Of a stretch of 64,000 nucleotides of DNA, positions 53,057-61,601 are shown in pieces (the first letter of the stretch is position 1; each line of letters starts with the position of its first letter). The notes under the pieces were generated by a model, which was given only the letters and a program-made list of their open reading frames with translations, ran no database searches and was not told the origin of the DNA. This DNA comes from Streptomyces broussonetiae (GTDB taxonomy: Bacteria; Actinomycetota; Actinomycetes; Streptomycetales; Streptomycetaceae), in assembly GCF_009796285.1 (NCBI RefSeq), contig NZ_CP047020.1, positions 7,502,001-7,566,000 on the forward strand. The letters run 5' to 3'. Position numbers and translations under genes: made by a program.

Positions 53057-53482
53057 GTGGCCACCACGCGCACCGCGCACACCGTCTGGGAAGGCAACCT
53101 GCTCCAGGGCAGCGGCACTGTCTCCCTCGACTCCTCCAACATCGGTACCTACGACGTCACGTGGGCCTCGCGCGCCGAGCAGCCGAACGGCAGGACCAGC
53201 CCCGAGGAGCTGATCGCCGCCGCCCACTCCAGCTGCTTCTCGATGGCCCTCTCGCACGGTCTGGCCGGCGCCGGCACCCCGCCCAGGCAACTGGAGACCA
53301 AGGCCGAAGTGACCTTCCAGCCGGGCGAGGGCATCACCGGCATCCACCTCACCGTGCGCGGCGAGGTGCCGGGCCTGGACGCGGAGGGTTTCGCCTCGGC
53401 CGCCGAGGACGCCAAGAAGAACTGCCCGGTCAGCCAGGCCCTGGCCGGTACGACCATCACGCTCACGGCCGAGCTGGCCTGA
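53057..53482 (+). CDS. OsmC-family peroxiredoxin
   Basis: A 141-residue protein from GTG 53057 with AAAGGA upstream. SPEELIAAAHSSCFSMAL holds the first redox Cys and FASAAEDAKKNCPVSQAL the second, the pair that reduces organic hydroperoxides in OsmC/Ohr proteins; an Arg/Glu activation network is expected. The cytoplasmic dimer fold is predicted from the standard N-terminal strands (TAHTVWEGNLLQGSGTV). It stands alone before a hairpin terminator. Confidence 0.93.
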   Translation: MATTRTAHTVWEGNLLQGSGTVSLDSSNIGTYDVTWASRAEQPNGRTSPEELIAAAHSSCFSMALSHGLAGAGTPPRQLETKAEVTFQPGEGITGIHLTVRGEVPGLDAEGFASAAEDAKKNCPVSQALAGTTITLTAELA

Positions 53483-53497
53483 CACCCGTACGTCCCG

Positions 53498-53529
53498 GAT
53501 GCCGCGTCCCGTTGCCGGGGCGCGGCATC
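53498..53529 (+). terminator. hairpin after the OsmC gene
   Basis: GATGCCGCG-T-CCCG and CGGG-G-CGCGGCATC pair around a TTGC loop with one opposed mismatch, 16 bp past the stop. Confidence 0.65.
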
Positions 53530-53665
53530 GCCGTTCCCGGGCACGCGCCCACCCCGGCATTGACGGCACCGTACGTACGTCCTGTGCTGGGAGTGCCGAA
53601 GGCGCCCTGGCGGAAGGGGACGCCCGCTGTGTCCCCGGCCGTGTGAGCGGCGCGACCGGGGTCCC

Positions 53666-54529
53666 TCACAGGCTGCTGCGGAACTCCCGCAGCAGCGCCT
53701 GCGTGCGCTGCGTCGACGCGGCCCGCGCCGTCATGTGGTCCAGCACTTCCAGATGGGCCGAGACCTCGCGGCGCGAGTCCAGGTACAGGGCACCCGTCAG
53801 GTACTCGGTGAACACCATGTCCGGCAGCTCCGGCTCGGCGAACCGGAACAGTGTGAACGGCGCGTACGTCCCCGGATGCGGGCCCGCGGCGAACTCGGCG
53901 ACCTGGAGCGTGACCCGGTCCCGCTCGGCGTACTCCAGCAGCTTGTCCACCTGGTCGCGCATCACCTCGCCGCGCACGCTCACCGGGCGCCGCAGCACCG
54001 TCTCGTCCATGATCACCCAGAGGTGGGGCGAGTCCTCCCGCTCCAGCAGCCGCTGCCGCTCCAGGCGCAGCGACACATGCCGCTCGACCGACTGCGGCGA
54101 GCTGTGCCCGATCGTGCCGGCCTCCAGCACCGCACGCGCGTACTGCTCGGTCTGCAGCAGGCCGGGTATGAAGTGCGGCTCGTAGGAGCGGATGATCCGG
54201 GCGGCGCCCTCCAGGCTGACGTACAGGCTGAACCACTCCGGCAGCACGTCGTGGAACCGCTGCCACCAGCCCGGCTGGTTCGCCTCCTCGGCCAGCCGCA
54301 CGAACGCGACCGCCTCCTCCTCGGCCACCCCGTACGTCTCCAGCAGCACCTGCACGTACGGGATCTTCAGCGCGACCTCGGCCATCTCCATCCGCCGTAC
54401 GGTCGCCGACGCCACCCTGAGGACCTGGGCGGCCTCCTCGCGGCTCAGGCCCGATGCCTCGCGCAGTTCCTGCAGCCGCTTGCCGAGCACCACCTGGCCC
54501 ACGGTGGGCGCAGCCCGACGCTCACTCAC
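53666..54529 (-). CDS. XRE-family regulator with DUF5753 domain
   Basis: A 287-residue regulator. The HTH (about 15-70) reads LGKRLQELREASGLSREEAAQ, then ATVRRMEMAEV. The DUF5753 effector domain covers about 95-280, with WFSLYVSLEGAARIIRSYEP, FIPGLLQTEQYARAV and RQRLLEREDSPHLWVIMDE. In Streptomyces these regulators (BldB-era/WhiJ-like pairs) are usually next to a small DUF397 gene; none is seen on either side here. It may bind its own promoter; no operator could be defined. Confidence 0.92.
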   Translation of the reverse strand: MSERRAAPTVGQVVLGKRLQELREASGLSREEAAQVLRVASATVRRMEMAEVALKIPYVQVLLETYGVAEEEAVAFVRLAEEANQPGWWQRFHDVLPEWFSLYVSLEGAARIIRSYEPHFIPGLLQTEQYARAVLEAGTIGHSSPQSVERHVSLRLERQRLLEREDSPHLWVIMDETVLRRPVSVRGEVMRDQVDKLLEYAERDRVTLQVAEFAAGPHPGTYAPFTLFRFAEPELPDMVFTEYLTGALYLDSRREVSAHLEVLDHMTARAASTQRTQALLREFRSSL

Positions 54530-54648
54530 GCCACGCCTCCCCTACGCGCCTAAGTACCCGGGCAGTCTGCCATGTGATCCTCTCTCGCACACGGGTCCGA
54601 GGAGAACCGGAGGCGACTTCGAGCGGAACCGGGCCTACGGCGGTGCGG

Positions 54649-55482
54649 TCAACCGGTGAACGTGTTCAGGTACTTGGCAGTCGCCGGGTCCGCCGGCAGG
54701 AACGTCTCGATGGCGAGTTCGGCGACCGTGACGTCCATGGGGGTGTTGAAGGTGGAGATCGACGACACGAACGACAGGATCCGGCCGTCGTGCTCGATGC
54801 GCAGCGGCAGCGCGAAGTACGCGACGGGCTCGGTCGGTTCGTCGTCCGCCGCGTCCTCGGGCACCGGGTACGCCTTCACCTCCTCGTACAGGGCGCGCAG
54901 TTGTTCCGAACGCTGCAGGGCGATCTGCCGCTCCATCTGCTCCAGCAGATGCCCGCGCCACTCGCGCAGATTGCGGATGCGAGGTGCCATCCCCTCCGGG
55001 TGCAGGGTCAGCCGCATCGCGTTCGGCGCCGGTGAGTACAGCTTGTCCGCCACGCCGTCCAGCAGCATCGCGATGCCCCGGTTCGCGGCCACGACCGTGT
55101 AGGTGGCGTCGACCACCAGCGCGGGGTAGGGCTCGTAGCCCTGGATGAGTCGCTCCAGGCCGCCGCGCAGCGCGTCCAGCGCCGGGTCGTCCAGCGGGGT
55201 CTCCGGATAGTGCGGTGCGTAACCGGCCGCCAGCAGAAGGGAGTTGCGTTCGCGCACCGGCACCTCCAGATGCTCGGCGAGCCGCAGGACCATCTCCTCG
55301 CTCGGCCGGGAGCGGCCGGTCTCGATAAAGCTGATGTGCCGCGCCGAGGAGTCGGCGCGCAGCGCCAGTTCCAGCTGGGAGACCCGGCGCCGCTCCCGCC
55401 AGGCGCGCAGCAGCGGGCCGACACCCTTGTCGGCGGCGGGGGTGGTGGCGGACGCGGAGGGGCCGGTGGCGACAATGGTCAT
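54649..55482 (-). CDS. XRE-family regulator with MmyB-like ligand domain
   Basis: A 277-residue protein from ATG 55482. The HTH (about 25-75) reads VGPLLRAWRERRRVSQLELA, then ARHISFIETGRSRPS. The C-terminal domain (about 100-270) is the MmyB-like PAS-type ligand pocket, with YEPYPALVVDATYTVVAANRG and DVTVAELAIETFLPAD. TACGGT lies 7 nt upstream of the ATG on the minus strand, suggesting a leaderless mRNA. It is divergent from the ADP-ribosylglycohydrolase with only 30 bp between starts, so it may regulate that gene. Confidence 0.9.
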   Translation of the reverse strand: MTIVATGPSASATTPAADKGVGPLLRAWRERRRVSQLELALRADSSARHISFIETGRSRPSEEMVLRLAEHLEVPVRERNSLLLAAGYAPHYPETPLDDPALDALRGGLERLIQGYEPYPALVVDATYTVVAANRGIAMLLDGVADKLYSPAPNAMRLTLHPEGMAPRIRNLREWRGHLLEQMERQIALQRSEQLRALYEEVKAYPVPEDAADDEPTEPVAYFALPLRIEHDGRILSFVSSISTFNTPMDVTVAELAIETFLPADPATAKYLNTFTG

Positions 55483-55512
55483 ACGTCCGACCGTAGTCGA
55501 GGAGATGCCGAG

Positions 55513-56625
55513 TTGCGCAGGATCGAGCCGTCGACGACACCGTGGCAGCCGTCGTCCCTTCAGACGGCGGCCGTGTACCGGGCCAGGGTCCGTGGTTGTC
55601 TGCTCGGCGGCGCGCTCGGTGACGCGCTCGGCTACCCCGTCGAGTTCGCCTCCCTGGACCGGATCCGCGCCGCCCACGGTCCGCGCGGCGTCACCGGCCT
55701 GGTACCCGGCGCCCACGGCGCGATCGGGCTGATCAGCGACGACACCCAGATGACCCTGTTCACCGTCGAGGCCCTGATCCAGGCCCATGCGCAGCGGCGC
55801 GAGCGGGGCACCGACGACGCCTGGCCCCTGCTGCTGCGCCGGGCCTACGAACGCTGGCTGCAGACCCAGTCCAAGCCCGGCCCCGAGCAGCCGACAGCGC
55901 CCTGGCCCGACGCGCCGGCGGGCGGCGGCCTGGTCGGCGAGGCCTGGCTGTACTCCCGCCGCGCCCCCGGCAACGCCTGCCTGTCCGGCGTCGCCCAGGG
56001 GTACGCACCCGACCCCGCGCTCCCGCTCGACGGCACACCGGGCGAGGTCAACCCCGACTCCAAGGGCTGCGGCACGGTCATGCGCTCGGCCCCCTTCGGC
56101 CTGGCCGGCTCCGCCGAGGCGGCCTTCGCCATGGCGGCGCGCGGCGCCCGGATCACCCACGGCCACCCCACCGGCTCCTATGCGGCCGGTGCGTTCGCCG
56201 CGATCGTGGCGCACCTGGTCGGCGGGGAGTCCCTGGAGGGCGCGGTGCTGCGCACCCTGCGGCTGCTGCAGCGGCACCGCGGCCACTCGGAGACCTCGGA
56301 CGCCCTGCGCGAGGCCCTGGACCTGGCCACCGACGGGACACCGACGGCCGAGAAGGTCGAGTCCCTCGGCGCGGGCTGGGTCGCCGAGGAGGCCCTCGCC
56401 ATCGGTGTGTACGGCGCGCTCGCCGAGCCCCGCCCCGAACAGGCGCTGCTGCTGGCCGTCAACCACTCGGGCGACAGCGACTCCACCGGCTCGATCTGCG
56501 GCAACCTCCTCGGCACGCTGCACGGCGACACCGGTCTGCCGCACGACTGGGTGGCCCGGGTGGAGGGCCGGTACCGCATCGCCGCGCTCGCCGACGACCT
56601 GGCGGCCGAGTACGCACGCGGCTGA
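55513..56625 (+). CDS. ADP-ribosylglycohydrolase family protein
   Basis: A 370-residue DraG/ARH-fold hydrolase. No ATG or GTG fits well, so I chose TTG 55513, which has GAGGAG at 8 nt; GTG 55573 is the alternative. RARVRGCLLGGALGDALGYPVEF is the opening motif, LISDDTQMTLFTVEAL holds the first metal-binding Asp pair, and AVNHSGDSDSTGSICGNLLG the second. GCGTVMRSAPFGL is also typical. The fold removes ADP-ribose from targets. It is divergent from the MmyB-like regulator and quite different from the family member at 1-465. Confidence 0.9.
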   Translation: MRRIEPSTTPWQPSSLQTAAVYRARVRGCLLGGALGDALGYPVEFASLDRIRAAHGPRGVTGLVPGAHGAIGLISDDTQMTLFTVEALIQAHAQRRERGTDDAWPLLLRRAYERWLQTQSKPGPEQPTAPWPDAPAGGGLVGEAWLYSRRAPGNACLSGVAQGYAPDPALPLDGTPGEVNPDSKGCGTVMRSAPFGLAGSAEAAFAMAARGARITHGHPTGSYAAGAFAAIVAHLVGGESLEGAVLRTLRLLQRHRGHSETSDALREALDLATDGTPTAEKVESLGAGWVAEEALAIGVYGALAEPRPEQALLLAVNHSGDSDSTGSICGNLLGTLHGDTGLPHDWVARVEGRYRIAALADDLAAEYARG

Positions 56626-56746
56626 CGGCGCCTTCACGGCGGAGTAGGCGCGCGGCCGGCGTGGCAGGCTGAACGTGGACCTGCACCTGCACCTGATCCG
56701 AAATCCGAACCCCGCCGTCCCGCCGCCCCGAAGGGAGCCGAAGGCC

Positions 56747-57052
56747 ATGGCCGTGGAACCGCTGTCGCAGAAGGAGATCGAGGACCGGCTGGCGGAGCTG
56801 CCGGGCTGGTCGGTGGAGGAGGGCCGGCTGACCCGCTCCTACCGGCTCGGCTCGCATGTCGCGGCGGCGGCGTTCGTCATGCACATCGCCGCCGTCCAGG
56901 ACGAGCTGGACCACCACTCCGACCTCACCCTCGGCTACCACACCGTCCTTCTCAGCGTGCACACGCACAGCGCGGGCGGCGCCCTCACCGAGAAGGACTT
57001 CGGTCTCGCCCGCAGGGTGGAGGACGTCGCCCCAGGTCACGGCGCACACTGA
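56747..57052 (+). CDS. 4a-hydroxytetrahydrobiopterin dehydratase (pterin-4a-carbinolamine dehydratase)
   Basis: A 101-residue protein from ATG 56747, with GGGAG upstream. LAELPGWSVEEGRLTRSY is the family opening and DELDHHSDLTLGYHTVLLSVHTHSAGG contains the catalytic histidines (H-H ... H). It dehydrates the carbinolamine formed by aromatic amino acid hydroxylases; in bacteria without them it may recycle other pterins such as molybdopterin. No hydroxylase gene is nearby. It ends 5 bp before the next gene, so they may be co-transcribed. Confidence 0.93.
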   Translation: MAVEPLSQKEIEDRLAELPGWSVEEGRLTRSYRLGSHVAAAAFVMHIAAVQDELDHHSDLTLGYHTVLLSVHTHSAGGALTEKDFGLARRVEDVAPGHGAH

Positions 57053-57057
57053 CAGGC

Positions 57058-57843
57058 GTGCTCGATTACGACAAGGAAGCCGACGCCTACGACGCGTCCC
57101 GCGGCGGCGAGGCTCGCGCCCACGCCGCCACCGAAGCCCTGCTCGACCTGATCCCCGAGGGGCCGGGCCGGCTGCTCGACGTGGCCTGTGGCACCGGCAT
57201 CGTCACTCGGCGGCTGGCCGCCCGCCGCCCCGCGCTGCGGGTGACCGGCGCCGACCTCGCCACTGCCATGGTCCGCCGGGCGGGGGCGAGGCTGCCGGGC
57301 GCGATCGTCCGCGCCGACAGCCGCCGCCTGCCCTTTCCCACCGGCGGATTCGACGCCGTCATCAGCATCTGGCTGCTGCACCTGCTGGACGACGCCGAGG
57401 ACGCCCGCGCCGTCGTCGCCGAGTGCGCCCGGGTGCTGAGGCCCGGCGGGATCTACGTCACCACCGTCGACAAGGCCGCCGCGCACGACGTCGGCAGCGA
57501 CATCGACTCCGTCCTCGCCTCCCGCCCGCGCCGCCCCGCCCAGGACGCCGCCGCCACCGTCACCGCGCACGCCGCCCGGCACGGGCTGGAACCGGCCGGC
57601 GCCACCAGCTTCCGCGGCGTCGGGCAGGGCCGCAGCCCCCGCGCCACCATCGCCGATCTGCGCCGCGGCTGGTTCACCCAGCTGGCGCCGGACGGGCCGC
57701 GCACCGAGGAGTTCGCGACGCGCCTCGCGGGCCTTCCGGACCAGGACCGCCCACGGCCGGACCCGGTGTTCGAGGTGCGTGCCTACCGCAAGCCGACCAC
57801 GGACCGACTCCCACACCTTCCGTGCGAGCCGCGGAAACCGTGA
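57058..57843 (+). CDS. class I SAM-dependent methyltransferase
   Basis: A 261-residue protein starting at GTG 57058. LDYDKEADAYDASRGGEARA is a UbiE/menaquinone-methylase-like N-terminus. LLDVACGTGIVTRRLAA is motif I, VTGADLATAMVRRAGAR motif II, RADSRRLPFPTGGFDAVI motif III and WLLHLLDDAEDARAV motif IV. The C-terminus is Pro/Arg-rich. Its acceptor is unknown; the short gap to the pterin dehydratase gene suggests shared transcription. A strong hairpin ends the unit at 57855-57884. Confidence 0.87.
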   Translation: MLDYDKEADAYDASRGGEARAHAATEALLDLIPEGPGRLLDVACGTGIVTRRLAARRPALRVTGADLATAMVRRAGARLPGAIVRADSRRLPFPTGGFDAVISIWLLHLLDDAEDARAVVAECARVLRPGGIYVTTVDKAAAHDVGSDIDSVLASRPRRPAQDAAATVTAHAARHGLEPAGATSFRGVGQGRSPRATIADLRRGWFTQLAPDGPRTEEFATRLAGLPDQDRPRPDPVFEVRAYRKPTTDRLPHLPCEPRKP

Positions 57844-57854
57844 ACGCGACGGCC

Positions 57855-57884
57855 GGGCGGTCCCCTGTGTCGTGGGGACCGCCC
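57855..57884 (+). terminator. hairpin after the methyltransferase gene
   Basis: GGGCGGTCCCC (57855-57865) and GGGGACCGCCC (57874-57884) form a perfect 11-bp stem with an 8-nt loop. Confidence 0.75.
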
Positions 57885-57938
57885 GTCGCGGTACAGGGGC
57901 CAGTGGCGGGGCGACTGCCCGGGCCCGGAACCAACCAG

Positions 57939-57952
57939 TGGGAGCGCTCCCA
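57939..57952. promoter_or_regulatory. CebR-type operator (perfect)
   Basis: TGGGAGCGCTCCCA is the 14-bp palindrome known as the binding site of CebR, the cellobiose-responsive repressor of cellulase genes in Streptomyces. It lies 191 bp before the GH5 start. Confidence 0.85.
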
Positions 57953-58081
57953 TAGTGGAGACGGCCCGGTGCGCGGTCAAGGTGCTCGAAGAGTCGAAAA
58001 GATTCGACGGACACCCTTGCGGAAAAGTCGGCAACTCCCCTGGGCATCCAAGCCACTTGGCGCTACCTTCCTTCGCACCAG

Positions 58082-58095
58082 TGGGAGCGGTTCCA
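58082..58095. promoter_or_regulatory. CebR-type operator (imperfect)
   Basis: TGGGAGCGGTTCCA differs from the perfect box at two positions and lies 48 bp before the GH5 start codon, close to where RNA polymerase should bind. Confidence 0.7.
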
Positions 58096-58143
58096 GTCAG
58101 TCGACGCGCCTGTGACGGCGCGCCAAACTGCAAGGAGTCGCTC

Positions 58144-59616
58144 ATGCGACACCCCCCGCGTTCAGTACTCTTGTCCACCGCCGGCGCGGGCGCGCTCATC
58201 GCGGGCGCGCTCGTCCCGGTGGTGTCGGCCCAGGGGGCCACGCCCGCCTGCACGGTGGAGTACTCCGTCACCAACCAGTGGGCCGGCGGCTTCCAGGGCT
58301 CGGTGACCATCACCAACAACGCCTCGGCACTGAGCAGTTGGCGGCTCGCCTTCGACTTCGCCGACGGCCAGCAGGTGACCCGGGGCTGGAACGCCACCTG
58401 GTCCCAGTCCGGCGCCACCGTGACCGCGGCCAACGAGAGCTACAACGGCTCCCTCGGCTCCGGCGCGCGCGTGACCACCAACTTCCTCGGCTCCTGGGCG
58501 GGCAGCAACGCCGCACCGACGGCCTTCACGCTCAACGGCACGACCTGCGCCCTCGACGGGGAGCCCCCGCCGACCCCGCCGGCCTCCCCGCCCTCGAGCG
58601 GCACCGCGCCCGCCCTGCACGTCTCGGGCACCGGGCTCGTGGACGCCTCCGGCACGGCGCACCGGCTGCTCGGCGTCAACCGCTCCGGCGGCGAGTTCAT
58701 GTGCGTGCAGGGCCACGGCATCTGGGACGGACCGGTGGACGACACGGCGATCCAGGCCATCGCCGACTGGAAGGCCGATGCGGTCCGCATCCCGCTCAAC
58801 GAGGAGTGCTGGCTGGGCCTTTCCGGCATCAAGCCCGAGTACGGCGGCGCCGCCTACATCAGCGCCGTGAAGGACCTGGTGACCCGCGTCGAGGCCCACG
58901 GCCTGACGCCGGTCCTCGACCTGCACTGGTCCTACGGCCAGTACACCGGCAACTCGGCCGGCTGCTCCGACATCCACGCCACCTGCCAGAAGCCGATGCC
59001 CGACGCGCAGTACAGCCCGTCGTTCTGGGCGTCGGTGGCGAACACCTTCAAGGACGACCCGGCGCCGGTCTTCGACCTGTTCAACGAGCCGTATCCGGAC
59101 CGGGCGACCACCGACCCGGCCGATGCCTGGAGGTGCTGGCGGGACGGCGGGACCTGCCCCGGGATCTCGTACGAGGTCGCCGGCATGCAGGATCTCGTCG
59201 ACAGTGTCCGCGGTACCGGATCCAGGAACGTCATCATGGTCGGCGGTCTGGCGTACGCGAACGACCTCAGCCGGTGGACCGCATACAAACCCACCGCCCC
59301 GGCAGGCAACCTCGCCGCCTCCTACCACGGCTACAACTTCAACGCCTGCGCGAGCGAGAGCTGCTGGAACTCCACCCTCGCCCCGGTCGCGGACCAGGTG
59401 CCCCTGATCGCCGGCGAGATCGGCGAGAACACCTGCGCGCACGGCTTCGTCGATCAGGCCATGAAGTGGTTCGACGCCCACAACCTGTCCTACCTCGGCT
59501 GGACCTGGAACACCTGGGACTGCTCCTCGGGGCCGTCCCTGATCTCCGCCTACGACGGCACACCCACCGCCTACGGCACCGGGCTGCGCGACCACCTGCG
59601 TGCCCTCAACCCGTAA
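58144..59616 (+). CDS. secreted GH5 cellulase (endoglucanase) with N-terminal CBM2
   Basis: A 490-residue secreted enzyme from ATG 58144 with AAGGAG at 7 nt. Residues 1-32 are a signal peptide (AGALVPVVSAQGA). Residues 35-139 form a CBM2 with the two flanking Cys (ACTV, TTCA) and surface Trp in TNQWAGGF, SSWRLAF and RGWNATW. A Pro/Ser linker (142-156) leads to the GH5 domain (about 160-490): VRIPLNEECWLG, DLHWSYGQY, VFDLFNEPYPD with the acid/base Glu, YHGYNF and LIAGEIGEN with the nucleophile Glu. It cuts internal beta-1,4 links in cellulose. It is probably repressed by CebR. Confidence 0.94.
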   Translation: MRHPPRSVLLSTAGAGALIAGALVPVVSAQGATPACTVEYSVTNQWAGGFQGSVTITNNASALSSWRLAFDFADGQQVTRGWNATWSQSGATVTAANESYNGSLGSGARVTTNFLGSWAGSNAAPTAFTLNGTTCALDGEPPPTPPASPPSSGTAPALHVSGTGLVDASGTAHRLLGVNRSGGEFMCVQGHGIWDGPVDDTAIQAIADWKADAVRIPLNEECWLGLSGIKPEYGGAAYISAVKDLVTRVEAHGLTPVLDLHWSYGQYTGNSAGCSDIHATCQKPMPDAQYSPSFWASVANTFKDDPAPVFDLFNEPYPDRATTDPADAWRCWRDGGTCPGISYEVAGMQDLVDSVRGTGSRNVIMVGGLAYANDLSRWTAYKPTAPAGNLAASYHGYNFNACASESCWNSTLAPVADQVPLIAGEIGENTCAHGFVDQAMKWFDAHNLSYLGWTWNTWDCSSGPSLISAYDGTPTAYGTGLRDHLRALNP

Positions 59617-59644
59617 CCCGCCACGGAAGAAGGAACCCGCACTG

Positions 59645-61369
59645 ATGAGCCGTAACAGAACCTCACTGCTCGCAGCCCTGGCGCTGGTCGCCGGGACCAT
59701 GGGGACGGCACTGCTTCAGACACCGGCAGGTGCCGCCACCGACGCCGTCCCCTGCACCGTCGGCTACACGGTGCAGAACCAGTGGGACACCGGCTTCACC
59801 GCCGCCGTCACCATCACCAACAACGCTGCCGCCAAGTCGAGTTGGTTGCTCAGGTGGAGCTACGCCGGCGACCAGAAGGTCACCAGCGGCTGGAACGCCG
59901 GGATCAGCCAGAGCGGCAGCGACGTCACCGCCGCCAACGAGAGCTACAACGGCGCGCTGGCGAACGGCGGTTCGGTCAGCTTCGGCTTCAACGGCAGCTA
60001 CACCGGCACCAACGCCGTGCCGGCCGTGTTCACCCTCGACGGTGTCGCCTGCAACGTCGACGACGGCAGCGGCGGGGGAGGCGGCACGGGCGGCGGAACC
60101 GGCGGCCCCACCGACGGCCGCGTCGACAACCCCTATGCCGGAGCCAAGGTCTATGTGAACCCCGAGTGGTCCGCGCGGGCCGCCGCGGAACCGGGCGGCA
60201 GCCGTGTCTCCAGCCGGCCCACCGCCGTCTGGCTCGACCGCATCGCCACGATCGACGGCGTCAACGGAGCCATGGGCCTGCGCGACCATCTCGACGCGGC
60301 CCTCCGGCAGAAGGGCTCGGGCGACCTGGTCGTCCAGCTGGTCGTCTACGACCTGCCCGGCCGCGACTGTGCCGCCCTCGCCTCCAACGGCGAACTCGGC
60401 CCCGACGACATCGACAAGTACAAGAGCGACTACATCGACCCGATCGCCTCGATCCTCGCCGACCCGGCCTACGCCTCCCTCAGGATCGCCACCATCATCG
60501 AGCCCGACTCGCTGCCGAACCTGGTCACCAACGGCGGCGGTACCGACACCAGCACCGCCGCCTGCGAGACCATGAAGTCCAACGGCAACTACGAGAAGGG
60601 CGTCTCCTACGCCCTGCAGAAACTCGGTGCGATCCCGAACGTCTACAACTACGTGGATGCCGCCCACCACGGCTGGCTCGGCTGGGACACCAACCTCGGC
60701 CCGGCCGTGCAGGAGTTCCACAAGGTGGCCACCACCAACGGCGCCGATGTGCACGACGTGGCCGGGTTCATCGTCAACACGGCCAACTACAGCGCCACCA
60801 CGGAGCCGTACCTCAAGGTCGGCGACACGGTGAACGGCACGAGCGTGCGCCAGTCGAAGTGGGTGGACTGGGACCAGTACGTGGACGAGCAGTCCTACGC
60901 CCTCGCGCTGCGCTCCCAGCTGGTCTCGGCGGGCTTCGACTCCGGCATCGGCATGCTGATCGACACCTCCCGCAACGGCTGGGGCGGGACCGCCCGGCCC
61001 ACCGGCCCCGGCCCGCTGACGTCGGTTGACGACTATGTCAACGGCAGCAGGACCGACCGGCGCATCCACGTCGGCAACTGGTGCAACCAGAGCGGCGCCG
61101 GTCTCGGTGAACGGCCGACCGCCGCCCCGGCCGCCGGTGTCGACGCCTATGTGTGGGCCAAGCCGCCGGGGGAGTCGGACGGCTCCAGCACAGCCATCGC
61201 CAACGACGAGGGCAAGGGCTTCGACCGGATGTGCGACCCGACGTACGGCGGCAACGCCCGCAACGGCAACAACCCCACTGGCGCCCTGGCGAACGCGCCG
61301 CTGGCCGGGCACTGGTTCTCCGCCCAGTTCCAGCAGCTGATGCAGAACGCCTACCCGCCGCTGTCGTAG
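59645..61369 (+). CDS. secreted GH6 cellulase (probable cellobiohydrolase) with N-terminal CBM2
   Basis: A 574-residue secreted enzyme from ATG 59645. A signal peptide (1-31, TPAGAATDA) precedes a CBM2 (about 36-138) similar to that of the GH5 neighbour, then a Gly-rich linker (GSGGGGGTGGGTGG). The GH6 barrel (about 160-574) shows VVYDLPGRDCAALASNGEL, IATIIEPDSLPNLVTN with the catalytic Asp region, and GMLIDTSRNGWGG; the long loops and CETMKSNGNYEKGV insertion suit an exo-acting, processive enzyme. Only 28 bp separate it from the GH5 stop, and no box lies between, so both are likely one CebR-controlled operon. Confidence 0.94.
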   Translation: MSRNRTSLLAALALVAGTMGTALLQTPAGAATDAVPCTVGYTVQNQWDTGFTAAVTITNNAAAKSSWLLRWSYAGDQKVTSGWNAGISQSGSDVTAANESYNGALANGGSVSFGFNGSYTGTNAVPAVFTLDGVACNVDDGSGGGGGTGGGTGGPTDGRVDNPYAGAKVYVNPEWSARAAAEPGGSRVSSRPTAVWLDRIATIDGVNGAMGLRDHLDAALRQKGSGDLVVQLVVYDLPGRDCAALASNGELGPDDIDKYKSDYIDPIASILADPAYASLRIATIIEPDSLPNLVTNGGGTDTSTAACETMKSNGNYEKGVSYALQKLGAIPNVYNYVDAAHHGWLGWDTNLGPAVQEFHKVATTNGADVHDVAGFIVNTANYSATTEPYLKVGDTVNGTSVRQSKWVDWDQYVDEQSYALALRSQLVSAGFDSGIGMLIDTSRNGWGGTARPTGPGPLTSVDDYVNGSRTDRRIHVGNWCNQSGAGLGERPTAAPAAGVDAYVWAKPPGESDGSSTAIANDEGKGFDRMCDPTYGGNARNGNNPTGALANAPLAGHWFSAQFQQLMQNAYPPLS

Positions 61370-61501
61370 GCACGGCGCGATGAGCGTCCGCCGGGGTCGG
61401 CCCGCCCCTGGGTCCTGGCCCCGGCGGATCGCGCGTGCACCGGTTCGCCGTCCACGAGGCCTCGTCGTGCTGTCACGGGCCCTCACCGCGCACCCACGTT
61501 T

Positions 61502-61537
61502 TTTGCGGTACCGGCAATTTCTTTGCGGCACCGGCAA
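61502..61537 (+). repeat. 16-bp direct repeat in the promoter region of the His-rich methyltransferase
   Basis: TTTGCGG(T/C)ACCGGCAA occurs at 61502-61517 and 61522-61537, 20 bp apart start to start, i.e. about two helical turns. This is typical of a tandem regulator site. The rest of 61370-61601 shows nothing else. Confidence 0.75.
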
Positions 61538-61601
61538 CAGAACTGGCCCCCTGGGGGAGCGCCGTCGCACGCTGGCGGCAACCCAAGGAGAGGCGGCCAC
61601 C

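Larger units (their letters stand above)
57844..58143. other. intergenic region before the cellulase operon
   Basis: These 300 bp hold the hairpin terminator of the methyltransferase gene and two CebR-type boxes (57939-57952 and 58082-58095). No gene is present. I could not define a convincing -35/-10 pair. Confidence 0.5.
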
